Positions 17,463 to 25,132 of a DNA stretch of 64,000 bases are shown here, piece after piece. The stretch spans positions 1 to 64,000 of the forward strand of contig DATGMF010000097.1 of the NCBI GenBank assembly GCA_035293765.1, written 5' to 3'. Under the pieces are notes generated by a model. The model was not told the origin of the DNA. It saw nothing but the letters and a program-made list of their open reading frames with translations, and did no database searches. This DNA is from DASRHT01 sp035293765. Its GTDB lineage: Bacteria; Chloroflexota; Ktedonobacteria; Ktedonobacterales; Ktedonobacteraceae. Made by a program: the position numbers and the translations under genes. Within the stretch, counting starts at the first letter, position 1. Each line of letters begins with the position of its first letter.

Positions 17463-17975
17463 ATGGCATCTAATGAAGACAAGAAGACATCCTGTCCGGT
17501 CTGCAATCGGACAGATCAAGTTAAGACAATGCAAGCGGCCTATGCTTCCGGCGTCGAGCGGTGCGCACCGCCCGATATGCCCACAAAACAGGTCCCAATG
17601 ATTCTCTATATGCTAACCGGGTCCATTCTTGTCGGTCTGTGCATCTTTTTCATCATTGTGCTTATCGGATCAGAGGCCAATCTTGGATTTGTCTGGCAAT
17701 TCGTTCTCGTCGCCATCACGCTCATCTGCATCCTGGCGGCCCTGGCGCTCTCTTTCTACGCCTTCCAGCGCCTGGTCCAGGGCGATGCGGAAACAACGAT
17801 ACGCCTTCCTGCCTGGGATCAGGCAATGGCAGCATGGCGCGACCTGCGGTACTGCTCCCGCGATGACGTCGTTTTCGATCCGCAAACGAACATGCTGGTA
17901 AGCAATGAGCAACTGGCAAAACTGCGCGCGACAGACACCCGGGGCACGGCGCTCCAATCGGCTATGGCGCACTGA
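17463..17975 (+). CDS. Small membrane protein with N-terminal zinc-ribbon-like motif
   Basis: A 170-residue protein: N-terminal CPVC motif (residues 11-14), two transmembrane helices (~48-70 and ~78-102), then a hydrophilic tail with YCSRDDVVFDPQTNMLV. A CxxC start plus this tail is seen in several Chloroflexota membrane proteins of unknown role (from general knowledge). GAGGAGG lies eight bases before the ATG. The gene is monocistronic and ends at a strong bidirectional terminator. Confidence 0.75.
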   Translation: MASNEDKKTSCPVCNRTDQVKTMQAAYASGVERCAPPDMPTKQVPMILYMLTGSILVGLCIFFIIVLIGSEANLGFVWQFVLVAITLICILAALALSFYAFQRLVQGDAETTIRLPAWDQAMAAWRDLRYCSRDDVVFDPQTNMLVSNEQLAKLRATDTRGTALQSAMAH

Positions 17976-18020
17976 CAACGCTTTTTCGCGTTCACCATTT
18001 GATCATGGGGTATCACAAGT

Positions 18021-18057
18021 AAAGAGACTACATGGCCCGTTCGCATGTAGTCTCTTT
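18021..18057. terminator. Strong bidirectional terminator
   Basis: AAAGAGACTACATG (18021-18034) pairs perfectly over 14 bp with 18044-18057 and is flanked by A and T runs, so it works in both directions for the convergent genes at 17463 and 18148. Confidence 0.9.
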
Positions 18058-18147
18058 ATTTGAGTGCTTCAAGATTGATTACCTTTTCATTGCTGCCGCT
18101 ATCCAAATTGCTGTTTATGATCAGCTATGCCACACTTTTGTCATTTG

Positions 18148-19422
18148 CTATGCTTCTCCAACAGGCAAGGATGCTGATGCTGTATTCCCCCCGGTCGCCT
18201 CCGTTTGCTTCCAGTTGGTGTCATGCAACATTGCCAGAGCCGCCAGACCAGCCAGGAAGGTGAAAATGCCCGCTACATCCAGCAGCGGCACCACGCCCAG
18301 TTGCGTCCCCAGCCCGCTGGCGAGCAGCATGCCGACCAGCATAAAAACCGACATAGTGGTGTTCAAGGCGCCAAAGAGACGTCCACGGTAACTGTCGGCC
18401 ACGCTCTGTTGCAGCAATGTTTGCATGGAGACAAACGTGCCGACGACAAATATCCCGACAAAGGCGATGAGCGGCAGGGCCACGACCAGCACGGGATAAT
18501 TAATAACTGCCAGGATACAGGCTCCTGCTAGAAGCAGGCCAGGCACGATCAGGTAAACAGGTCTCACGAATTTGCTGACTGACCCCACCAGGAGAGCGCC
18601 CAGCAGCGAACCTACGCCCTGTGCCGTGATCAACCAGCCATAGACCTGGGCATCCCTATGCATAACATCTTTGATGAAGACGACGAGCAGCACATTCAGG
18701 ATACCCTGGCCCACCATCAGCAATCCGAAGGTCGCAAAGATGCCGCCGATAGACCGATTTTTGGTCACCAGACCCAGGCCATCCCGCCACTCGCGCCAGA
18801 CGTTCGCTATCCCGGCGAAAGCAGATGATTCCGCCAGTTTTTCTTCCAGTACATGCACCGGAACCGAGATGAGCAGGATTGTCAACGCTGAGAAGAGGAA
18901 GGTAGCACTATCCGCGAGCACAACGCTCTCCAGCCCCAATACTCCCAGGAGGATGCCACCCAGCGGCGGGCCGATAAAACGCGTCACGGCGTCGTTGAAA
19001 GATTCGAGGGCATTGGCCGCGACCAGTTGGTGCTCCTCGACCAGGGAGGGCGTAAGAGCGCCGACCGCAGGGGTAAAGAATTGCCCAATAATGGATTGGA
19101 GGACGGTCACAACGTAGATGAGCCACAGCAAGTCGCGCGCATGCACAAGCAAGAGCAGCAACAGGCCGCCCGCTCGCAGCAGATCAGAGATGAGCATGGT
19201 CCAACGACGGTCCCAGCGGTCCACAAAGACCCCGGCGAGAGAGCCAAGCACGATCCTCGGCAAGAGTTCAGCCGTCAGTATAATACCCGTTTGTAAGATT
19301 GATCCTGTTAGTTGATAGACATAGAATGGCAGCGCAACAATCAGGAGCCAGTCGCCGCACAAGGAGACAAACTGCCCGCTCCAAAGCAGAGCAAAGTTAC
19401 GCCGACGTAAGACTGAGAACAT
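18148..19422 (-). CDS. MFS transporter, EntS/MFS_3-like exporter
   Basis: A 424-residue major facilitator with about 12 transmembrane segments. The N-terminus (LRRRNFALLWSGQFVSLCGDW) and the loop 2-3 motif GVFVDRWDRRWTM are typical of the MFS_3 group that exports siderophores, macrolides or other small molecules. The substrate cannot be told from sequence. A GGAAG site precedes the ATG. It is alone on its strand, bounded by the terminator at 18021-18057 and by a gene remnant upstream. Confidence 0.9.
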   Translation of the reverse strand: MFSVLRRRNFALLWSGQFVSLCGDWLLIVALPFYVYQLTGSILQTGIILTAELLPRIVLGSLAGVFVDRWDRRWTMLISDLLRAGGLLLLLLVHARDLLWLIYVVTVLQSIIGQFFTPAVGALTPSLVEEHQLVAANALESFNDAVTRFIGPPLGGILLGVLGLESVVLADSATFLFSALTILLISVPVHVLEEKLAESSAFAGIANVWREWRDGLGLVTKNRSIGGIFATFGLLMVGQGILNVLLVVFIKDVMHRDAQVYGWLITAQGVGSLLGALLVGSVSKFVRPVYLIVPGLLLAGACILAVINYPVLVVALPLIAFVGIFVVGTFVSMQTLLQQSVADSYRGRLFGALNTTMSVFMLVGMLLASGLGTQLGVVPLLDVAGIFTFLAGLAALAMLHDTNWKQTEATGGNTASASLPVGEA

Positions 19423-19450
19423 TGAATTCTTCCTTTTTCGCTTGCTGTCG

Positions 19451-19645
19451 TTATTCCAGGATGGTCGCGAGTGGCTGAAGCGTCTGGCTATGGAGGAAGA
19501 GAGTGAGCTGCGCGGCGCTCAGTATGTCAATCAGGCTGATGCGGATAGCTTCCTGCCCTTGATAATCAACAATTTCCTCTGATCCCAGGACACAGCGCGG
19601 ATGTTGTGCGAGAAACTGTTGTATTGTGGCATAAACGGCGGTCTT
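19451..19645 (-). pseudogene. C-terminal remnant of an unidentified gene
   Basis: A minus-strand frame free of stops from a TAG at about 19655 to a TAA at 19453-19451 reads ...AVYATIQQFLAQHPRC...GQEAIRISLIDIL...LATILE. It has protein-like composition and no start codon or ribosome site. It overlaps, in another frame, the last ~21 codons of the DUF3226 gene. It looks like the tail of a second gene joined to the truncated DUF3226 gene by a deletion or insertion. Confidence 0.5.
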
Positions 19646-20150
19646 GCTTAACTACTTCCAGCAAAACATTATCCGCTATCGGCCAAAGCACATCATCTGA
19701 TGGCACCATAAAACTACAGAAGTGTTCCAGCATACCAGGAAGCCGATTATCAGGCATAAGCCAGATGCCAACAGGGAGCCGACCTTCCTCTTTTATAATA
19801 GTTCCTTCAGGCGAAGGATGAGTTGGTACTATACCATAAAATTCTTTTAGAATAGTTACAAAAGATTGCCATCGAGTATCGAGGTTCTGATCCGCATCCA
19901 CTAATATGCCCAATCTTCTTGGTTCACTCCCTTTAAGATCAGCTTTGAGTGTGCCCAACAGGTTTTCAATACCCTTTCTGTCTTTAATGTCAATTTCCCC
20001 TTTTACCAGTGGCCCTTTTGTTAGCGGGTCTCTTACTCGAATTCCGTAACATTTCAGGAGATGGGCACAGACATATGCATCGTCTTGACCTTCAACTAGC
20101 AAGAGGTTTTTAATCTCATCTTCGCTGATTAGGGCTTCGTTCATGTTCAC
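19566..20150 (-). CDS. DUF3226 TOPRIM-like protein, probably 3'-truncated
   Basis: A 194-residue TOPRIM-fold protein. The catalytic-type Glu20 is in LLLVEGQDDAYV and the DxD pair (Asp85, Asp87) in GILVDADQN. These match the metal-binding TOPRIM core shared with OLD-family nucleases and PARIS AriB. Relatives normally continue with a conserved helical tail; here the last ~21 residues (after KQDRRL) are unlike the family and lie over the remnant of another gene. The GTG at 20150 overlaps the AAA gene's stop (GTGA), giving coupling; an ATG two codons later is an alternative. Function inferred: effector of an AAA-TOPRIM pair. Confidence 0.8.
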   Translation of the reverse strand: MNMNEALISEDEIKNLLLVEGQDDAYVCAHLLKCYGIRVRDPLTKGPLVKGEIDIKDRKGIENLLGTLKADLKGSEPRRLGILVDADQNLDTRWQSFVTILKEFYGIVPTHPSPEGTIIKEEGRLPVGIWLMPDNRLPGMLEHFCSFMVPSDDVLWPIADNVLLEVVKQDRRLCHNTTVSRTTSALCPGIRGNC

Positions 20151-21265
20151 CGAATCTCTATTTGCTCACGCGTTGCGATAGCCAACTCATGCTCGTCGAA
20201 AATGGTTGCGACAACTTCCCCTTTTTTGTGCTCCAGACGAATCAGACCCCCCTCTTGTTCGTTTTCCTGAGCTGCTTTCTGGAAAGCTTCAATGCAATCC
20301 CAACTATGGGACGTTGCAAAAACCTGAATATTGAGGCGTTGCGCTACCTGGAAGATGAGACGCCATAAGTCGGTTTGTATAGAGTAATGAAGTCCATTCT
20401 CAACTTCGTCGATCAGTAATAGACCGTTTTCTGCATTTACCAGAGCCAGGGCAATACCTAACATCCGCTGCATTCCATCCCCCAAACTACGAATAGGTAC
20501 AGGCTCATCCATTCCAGCCACTTTTACAATAGTGAATCGTTCGCGTGTTTTGCCAGAATCCCCTACAATGCTAATACCCTCAATTCCTGGAGCAATTATG
20601 CGCAGTGCAGCAAGAACCTGTGATTCACGATCTGTAAGGGCTATCTTATCCCATAGTTCTCCAATTTTTCTTTTATCAAGACCACCTGCTTCTGCAATAA
20701 CACAATTAACTACTTTAAATTCGGTCCTATGCAACCTGGAAGGAATTGGGGAGAGCGGATAGGTAACAACAATTACTTGCTCTCCTTGCCAAACGCTAAG
20801 GCGGGGGGTCAGATCTTCTAATGCAAACTCGTCCTCGAATAACGCCGGTTGAAAATTCCTTCTGCCTTCCTCATCAATATTTGAGGCATAAAATTTAATA
20901 GTTAAGGACAAAGTTTTATCAGGGGCGTTCACAGGACCTATGCTGACGGGATCAATATCTGTTTTAATCTCCTTACGTCCATAAAACAAGTATTTTAAAG
21001 CTGAAAGTGCTGCTTCATCGTCCTGGGAAGATGAGTACACTTGAGAAGAGCGGCCTCCAGGATCTTCATCATGAGAATGTAATATTTGCCATAATAAGTT
21101 TGGAAAGCCCTTACCGGCATAGAGTTGCAACGCTTCTAGAAGACAGGATTTGCCGACGTTGTTTTTTCCAACGATCAGGTTGACCCTGCCAAGTTTTGCA
21201 ATGCTTAGATGTCGAAAGGAGCGAAACCGACGGATCTCTAGTGAATCTAAAATAAGATCACTCAT
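20147..21265 (-). CDS. AAA_15/AAA_21-type ATPase, partner of DUF3226 protein
   Basis: A 372-residue SMC/ABC-like ATPase. The N-terminus (LDSLEIRRFRSFRHL) leads into Walker A (VGKNNVGKS, residues 32-40). The ABC signature region is SLGDGMQRML (~residue 266) and Walker B is LLLIDEVENGLH (~285), followed by ATSHSWD. This is the ATPase type of OLD, PARIS AriA and related anti-phage systems. GAGGGAAA lies before the ATG, and TATAAT (21334-21329) is a good -10. Codon and base use are more AT-rich than in the flanking genes, suggesting acquisition. Together with the TOPRIM gene it is a candidate defence pair. Confidence 0.88.
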   Translation of the reverse strand: MSDLILDSLEIRRFRSFRHLSIAKLGRVNLIVGKNNVGKSCLLEALQLYAGKGFPNLLWQILHSHDEDPGGRSSQVYSSSQDDEAALSALKYLFYGRKEIKTDIDPVSIGPVNAPDKTLSLTIKFYASNIDEEGRRNFQPALFEDEFALEDLTPRLSVWQGEQVIVVTYPLSPIPSRLHRTEFKVVNCVIAEAGGLDKRKIGELWDKIALTDRESQVLAALRIIAPGIEGISIVGDSGKTRERFTIVKVAGMDEPVPIRSLGDGMQRMLGIALALVNAENGLLLIDEVENGLHYSIQTDLWRLIFQVAQRLNIQVFATSHSWDCIEAFQKAAQENEQEGGLIRLEHKKGEVVATIFDEHELAIATREQIEIR

Positions 21266-21328
21266 ATCGTTTCCCTCTTCATTGGTGGGTGCAATTTTTT
21301 CAGGGAGACAGGGACCACATTTCGTTTC

Positions 21329-21357
21329 ATTATATCATGCCAGAGTATAATGGCGAA
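21329..21357 (-). promoter_or_regulatory. Promoter of the AAA-DUF3226 pair
   Basis: TATAAT on the minus strand at 21334-21329 with a weak -35 (TTCGCC) 17 bases further upstream. The start codon is 64 bases downstream. Confidence 0.45.
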
Positions 21358-21424
21358 TGGTTAGTTTGGGGGATATATAATGGTCTGATACAAGAGTCGG
21401 AAAATTGTGATCATTAAGTACAAT

Positions 21425-21483
21425 CAAGAGCTTCTGCTGTATAGAATTAACCCGCTTAACAGTATTTGCAGCAGAAGCTCTTG
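21425..21483. terminator. Perfect 15-bp stem with 29-base loop
   Basis: CAAGAGCTTCTGCTG (21425-21439) and its exact complement (21469-21483) directly follow the stop codon of the hydrolase at 21485. No clear T-run follows, so termination is likely but unproven. Confidence 0.55.
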
Positions 21484-21484
21484 C

Positions 21485-22396
21485 TTAATTGCTCTTCGTC
21501 CGCTGCAATAGCTTGCGCCTGGACAGGGCGAGGCGGTGTTTGCCGGAGGCAAGGATGATATCCAGCAAGTGCGCACGCTCTCTGGCCCGCGTCTTCGTTC
21601 TCTCTCGGCCCCAGATGTGGTACCGCCGTCGCAGGTGGGCGGCGGGAGGAATCAGCTCCCCCTCGCTTACAAAGGGGATTACCACTTCCGCGATGCTGGG
21701 GGCTGCAAGCATAGGGGCGCTATGGTCAGCGGGGATAAAAACATCATTGGGACGTGGCAGACGAGGAGGCGCGGTCAGCGCATCTTTGCTGCCCCAGAGA
21801 AACAGGGTGGGGACTGCCGGTAACTGGAAAGGAATACGCCCCTTGCCGGGCAACTCACAGAGCGAACGGACCAGGATATCAATGGGCTGAAGCTCAATCT
21901 CGTTCTTCCAGACGCGAGTATACTGATGGCGTCGTCCGTTGAACCCCAGCGCCAGCACAAGGCCATACAAACGCCAGTCGGAGAACAGCCAATGCACCAA
22001 TGTGGGCCTGCTATGGGTCATATCCAGCAGACGTAAAGCCAGCGAACACCATTCTGGGAGATAAATGGGACAGAGGAAAATTGCGCGCGTGACGTAGCGT
22101 GAATACTGCTGGAGATATGCTTCAGCAGCTCGCGTGCCAGAAGAGTAAGCGAGAATGGACCATTGCTCAATACCGAGAGCGCAACGGACCTCTTCAATGG
22201 CTTCCGCACTCGCCTGGTAGTATGGCTTCTCTGAGTCGAGACAGGGTGAGCCGCCGATGCCAGGCAACTCTATCATAATCAGTTGAAAGTGCGGTTTAAG
22301 CAGCGGGGCCAGATTCTGCCAGATGGCATAGGTCACCCCCCAGCCGTGAATCAGGAGTAGAGGCGCTCCACTCCCCTCTAGTCGATAACGCAACAT
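21485..22396 (-). CDS. Alpha/beta hydrolase
   Basis: A 303-residue alpha/beta hydrolase. The oxyanion HG motif is in LLIHGWGV (residues 14-21); the nucleophile Ser is in ILAYSSGTRA, where the first Gly of GxSxG is replaced by Ala; the acid is Asp in WGSKDAL and the base His in PADHSAPM. The C-terminal ~60 residues are very basic (RRRYHIWGRERTKTRARER), which is unusual for the family. The substrate is unknown. The gene is separated from the divergent glycosyltransferase by 346 bases. Confidence 0.85.
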   Translation of the reverse strand: MLRYRLEGSGAPLLLIHGWGVTYAIWQNLAPLLKPHFQLIMIELPGIGGSPCLDSEKPYYQASAEAIEEVRCALGIEQWSILAYSSGTRAAEAYLQQYSRYVTRAIFLCPIYLPEWCSLALRLLDMTHSRPTLVHWLFSDWRLYGLVLALGFNGRRHQYTRVWKNEIELQPIDILVRSLCELPGKGRIPFQLPAVPTLFLWGSKDALTAPPRLPRPNDVFIPADHSAPMLAAPSIAEVVIPFVSEGELIPPAAHLRRRYHIWGRERTKTRARERAHLLDIILASGKHRLALSRRKLLQRTKSN

Positions 22397-22454
22397 CTTC
22401 GAGTTCTCTCGTTTCTGTCAACTTGCGCATGATGGCAGGCGGCCCGCCAGCATA

Positions 22455-22532
22455 TTTCACAGAAGGAGAACTACCCAACACCCTGCAAGAGGGTGTTGCA
22501 TCTAACAATGCAGATGCATCTCCTCTATGAAA
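22455..22532. other. Compound stem-loop in the 22.4-22.7 kb intergenic region
   Basis: Inner hairpin CAACACCCT-GCAAG-AGGGTGTTG (22476-22498), enclosed by outer arms TTTCACAGAAGGAG and CTCCTCTATGAAA (about 22455-22468 and 22520-22532). It lies between divergent genes, so it may be part of a leader or a regulatory site. The rest of this interval shows nothing else. Confidence 0.45.
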
Positions 22533-22742
22533 TACCAGGGCACCTAAGCTCTACCATAGCACACACCATGTCCTTCCCAGGTGATAAGATGATTACAATC
22601 CCACAATTGGATCTGAAGGGAAGTACCTGCTGACACTATACGAATATTTTACCATATTGCCACATATGTGCCAAGATATAGTAGAGCCAGGAATAGCTAC
22701 CAGCGCCTGCTGCGAGGCGTTCCTGGTCGAGAAGGACGTTTC

Positions 22743-23852
22743 ATGAGCAAGCAACACACTATCCTTATTCTGACATCAAAAACCGGTGGCGGCCACGTCA
22801 GCCTTGCCGAGGCATTACGTGACCGCCTCGCCAAAGATTACACTGTTGAGCTTATCGATCCGCAGCCTGGCTTCATCCAATGGCATTACCGCGTGGTGAG
22901 CCGCTACGCGCTCTGGCTCTGGGCCTCTGAGTTTCAGCTCGTCGATACGCCGCTCAGGTCACAAATGCTCCATTTCACCTATGCACTCATCTTGCAGAAA
23001 AAGCTCAAAAACCTGTTAAACCAGGTACATCCTGATCTTATCATTACCACTTACCCATTTCTTTCCTTTGAAGTAAGTCAAACCCTTAAAAAAACAGGCG
23101 TGAGCATCCCTCTGGTCATGCTTTTCTCCGATCCCGCCAGCGTGCATTGCGCATGGCTGACCGAACGGCACGCAGCCGCGACCCTGGCCCCGACACAGGA
23201 AACGTACAAACAGGCCCTCACGGTCGGCTTTGACTCTGCCAGGCTTCACCCGGTCGGCTGGCCGGTAAGAGAGCAATTTTATCGCGCCAACCCATCATGC
23301 CGCAGCGAAACGCTTACCAGGCTGGGACTGGACCCAGAGCAGTTTACCGTTTTCTTGCAGGGCGGCGGCGAAGGGGCCGCGAAGTTTGGTCGGACAGTTG
23401 AACGCGTGCTGGCAACCAGCCAGAAGCTGCAAGTCATCCTGGCGACCGGCACAAACGAGGCGCTGCTGCACCGCTTTCAAGGCACCAAAAACCTCTACGC
23501 GCTCCCCTTCACCAAAGAAATTGCGCCTTTTATCGCTGCCTCGGATGTAGTCATGGGGAAAGCCGGCCCCAATACGCTGTTCGAAGCGGTCACGCTGGGG
23601 AAACCATTTATTGCCACCGCATACATTCCCGGTCAGGAGAAGGGCAACCTGGAGTTTATCCGCCGCCACAAATTAGGCTGGGTCGCGCTCAAAGCCGAGG
23701 AGCAGCAGGCTCTGCTCACCAGATTGATTGCTGACCCCGCCGAACTGCAAGCCATGACCGATTTCGTAGCCCAATACCGGCAATGGAATACAACCGCAGG
23801 CGAGGTCAGCATAACGGTAATCAAACAACTATTGCAGGAAGGGATGCACTAA
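22743..23852 (+). CDS. MGDG-synthase-type glycolipid glycosyltransferase
   Basis: A 369-residue GT28-family enzyme. The N-terminal half matches the MGDG synthase domain (LTSKTGGGHVSLAEAL) and the C-terminal half the MurG-like nucleotide-sugar site (VVMGKAGPNTLFEAV, then GQEKGN). Such enzymes transfer sugar to diacylglycerol at the inner membrane face, making glycolipids. The ATG at 22743 fits the family N-terminus and has GAAGGA nine bases upstream; a frame from 22668 would add 25 residues. Its stop overlaps the convergent acyl-CoA dehydrogenase stop by four bases. Confidence 0.88.
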   Translation: MSKQHTILILTSKTGGGHVSLAEALRDRLAKDYTVELIDPQPGFIQWHYRVVSRYALWLWASEFQLVDTPLRSQMLHFTYALILQKKLKNLLNQVHPDLIITTYPFLSFEVSQTLKKTGVSIPLVMLFSDPASVHCAWLTERHAAATLAPTQETYKQALTVGFDSARLHPVGWPVREQFYRANPSCRSETLTRLGLDPEQFTVFLQGGGEGAAKFGRTVERVLATSQKLQVILATGTNEALLHRFQGTKNLYALPFTKEIAPFIAASDVVMGKAGPNTLFEAVTLGKPFIATAYIPGQEKGNLEFIRRHKLGWVALKAEEQQALLTRLIADPAELQAMTDFVAQYRQWNTTAGEVSITVIKQLLQEGMH

Positions 23853-24997
23853 CGCATCTCCCCTAATAACGCTCGCGCAATGACGATGCGCTGGATCTGG
23901 TTGGTGCCCTCAAAAATTTGCGCCACCTTCACATCGCGCATATAGCGTTCTGCCGGATAATCACGCACATAGCCGGCGCCACCCAGGATCTGCACCGCAT
24001 TGGTCGTGACCTCCATCGCCATATCGGTCGCGAAACATTTTGCCATCGAGGCATACATGCCCGCGCTCTGCCCCGTATCAAGCTTATAAGCCGCCTCATA
24101 GACCAGCAAGCGGGCGGCCTCAATCTTCATCGCCATATCTGCCAGCATAAACTGGATGGCCTGAAAGGTGCTGATCGACTTGCCGAACTGCTTGCGTTCG
24201 CGGGCATAGTCGCGGGCCGTCTCAAAAGCAGCCTGCGCTACGCCGACCGCAATGGCTCCGATATTGATCCGCCCGCCATCGAGCGAGGAGAGCGCGATCT
24301 TCAAGCCCTGGCCCTCTTCCCCAATGAGGTTAGCCGCCGGGACCGCGCATTGTTCAAAGATGAGTTCGCGCGTTGGTGACGAATGTAAGCCCATTTTGCG
24401 CTCGGTTTTGCCGAAAGAGAAGCCGGGAGTACCCTTCTCAACCATGAAGCTACTGATACACGAAGCGCCTTCCCCAGACTGAGTGCGCGCCATCAACAGG
24501 TACAAATCGGCCTCACCGCCGTTAGTAACCCACATCTTGCTGCCATTGATCACGTACACGTCGCCGCTGCGCTGCGCGCGACATTGCAAGCTGGCAGCAT
24601 CGGAGCCAGCTTCGGCTTCGCTCAACGAGAACGCTCCCAGCAATTCGCCCGCCGCCAGGCGCGGCACCCAGCGCCGGCGCTGCTCCTCATTGCCAAAGCG
24701 GGCCAGCGAGCCTGTGATCATATTATGGACTGAAAGGCCAACCGCCGTCGCCATCTCGCCCCTTGCCAACTGCTCATAGACCAGAGCCCCGGTGAGGCGA
24801 CTGAGCGCGCTGCCGCCATACTCTTCAGGGGTTGTCATACCCAACAGGCCCAGTTCGGCCATTTTTGTGTAGATTTCGCGGGGAAAATAGTAGTTCTCGT
24901 CCCACGCTTCGGCGTGTGGGACGATCTCCAGCTCAGCAAAGCGACGTACCATGTCGCGAATATCTGACTGCTCTTCATCGAGGTCAAAATGCATCAT
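23849..24997 (-). CDS. Acyl-CoA dehydrogenase
   Basis: A 382-residue FAD-dependent acyl-CoA dehydrogenase that introduces a trans-2 double bond in fatty-acid or branched-chain amino-acid breakdown. N-terminal helical domain, middle beta-domain with AFSLSEAEAGSD and KMWVTNGGEADLY, and C-terminal helical domain with the catalytic Glu363 in QIFEGTNQIQRIV. The position of Glu is that of short/branched-chain enzymes. Two adjacent ATG codons start the protein; GAGGAG lies before them. No electron-transfer flavoprotein genes are in the window. Confidence 0.95.
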   Translation of the reverse strand: MMHFDLDEEQSDIRDMVRRFAELEIVPHAEAWDENYYFPREIYTKMAELGLLGMTTPEEYGGSALSRLTGALVYEQLARGEMATAVGLSVHNMITGSLARFGNEEQRRRWVPRLAAGELLGAFSLSEAEAGSDAASLQCRAQRSGDVYVINGSKMWVTNGGEADLYLLMARTQSGEGASCISSFMVEKGTPGFSFGKTERKMGLHSSPTRELIFEQCAVPAANLIGEEGQGLKIALSSLDGGRINIGAIAVGVAQAAFETARDYARERKQFGKSISTFQAIQFMLADMAMKIEAARLLVYEAAYKLDTGQSAGMYASMAKCFATDMAMEVTTNAVQILGGAGYVRDYPAERYMRDVKVAQIFEGTNQIQRIVIARALLGEMR

Positions 24998-25132
24998 GGG
25001 CTCCTCTTCTTACCTGAACTATCCTATCGTAACCGTAGGAGATAAGGCAAAATCGTTTCTTATTTATAGTGGTAGCATATAGATATTGCGCGGCGCAAGA
25101 GGAGAGATATTGGAACGAGAACGAAGAGGCGG

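Noticed and set aside
24000..24800. Plus-strand frames opposite the acyl-CoA dehydrogenase
   Set aside because: Shadows of a conserved gene in GC-biased DNA.
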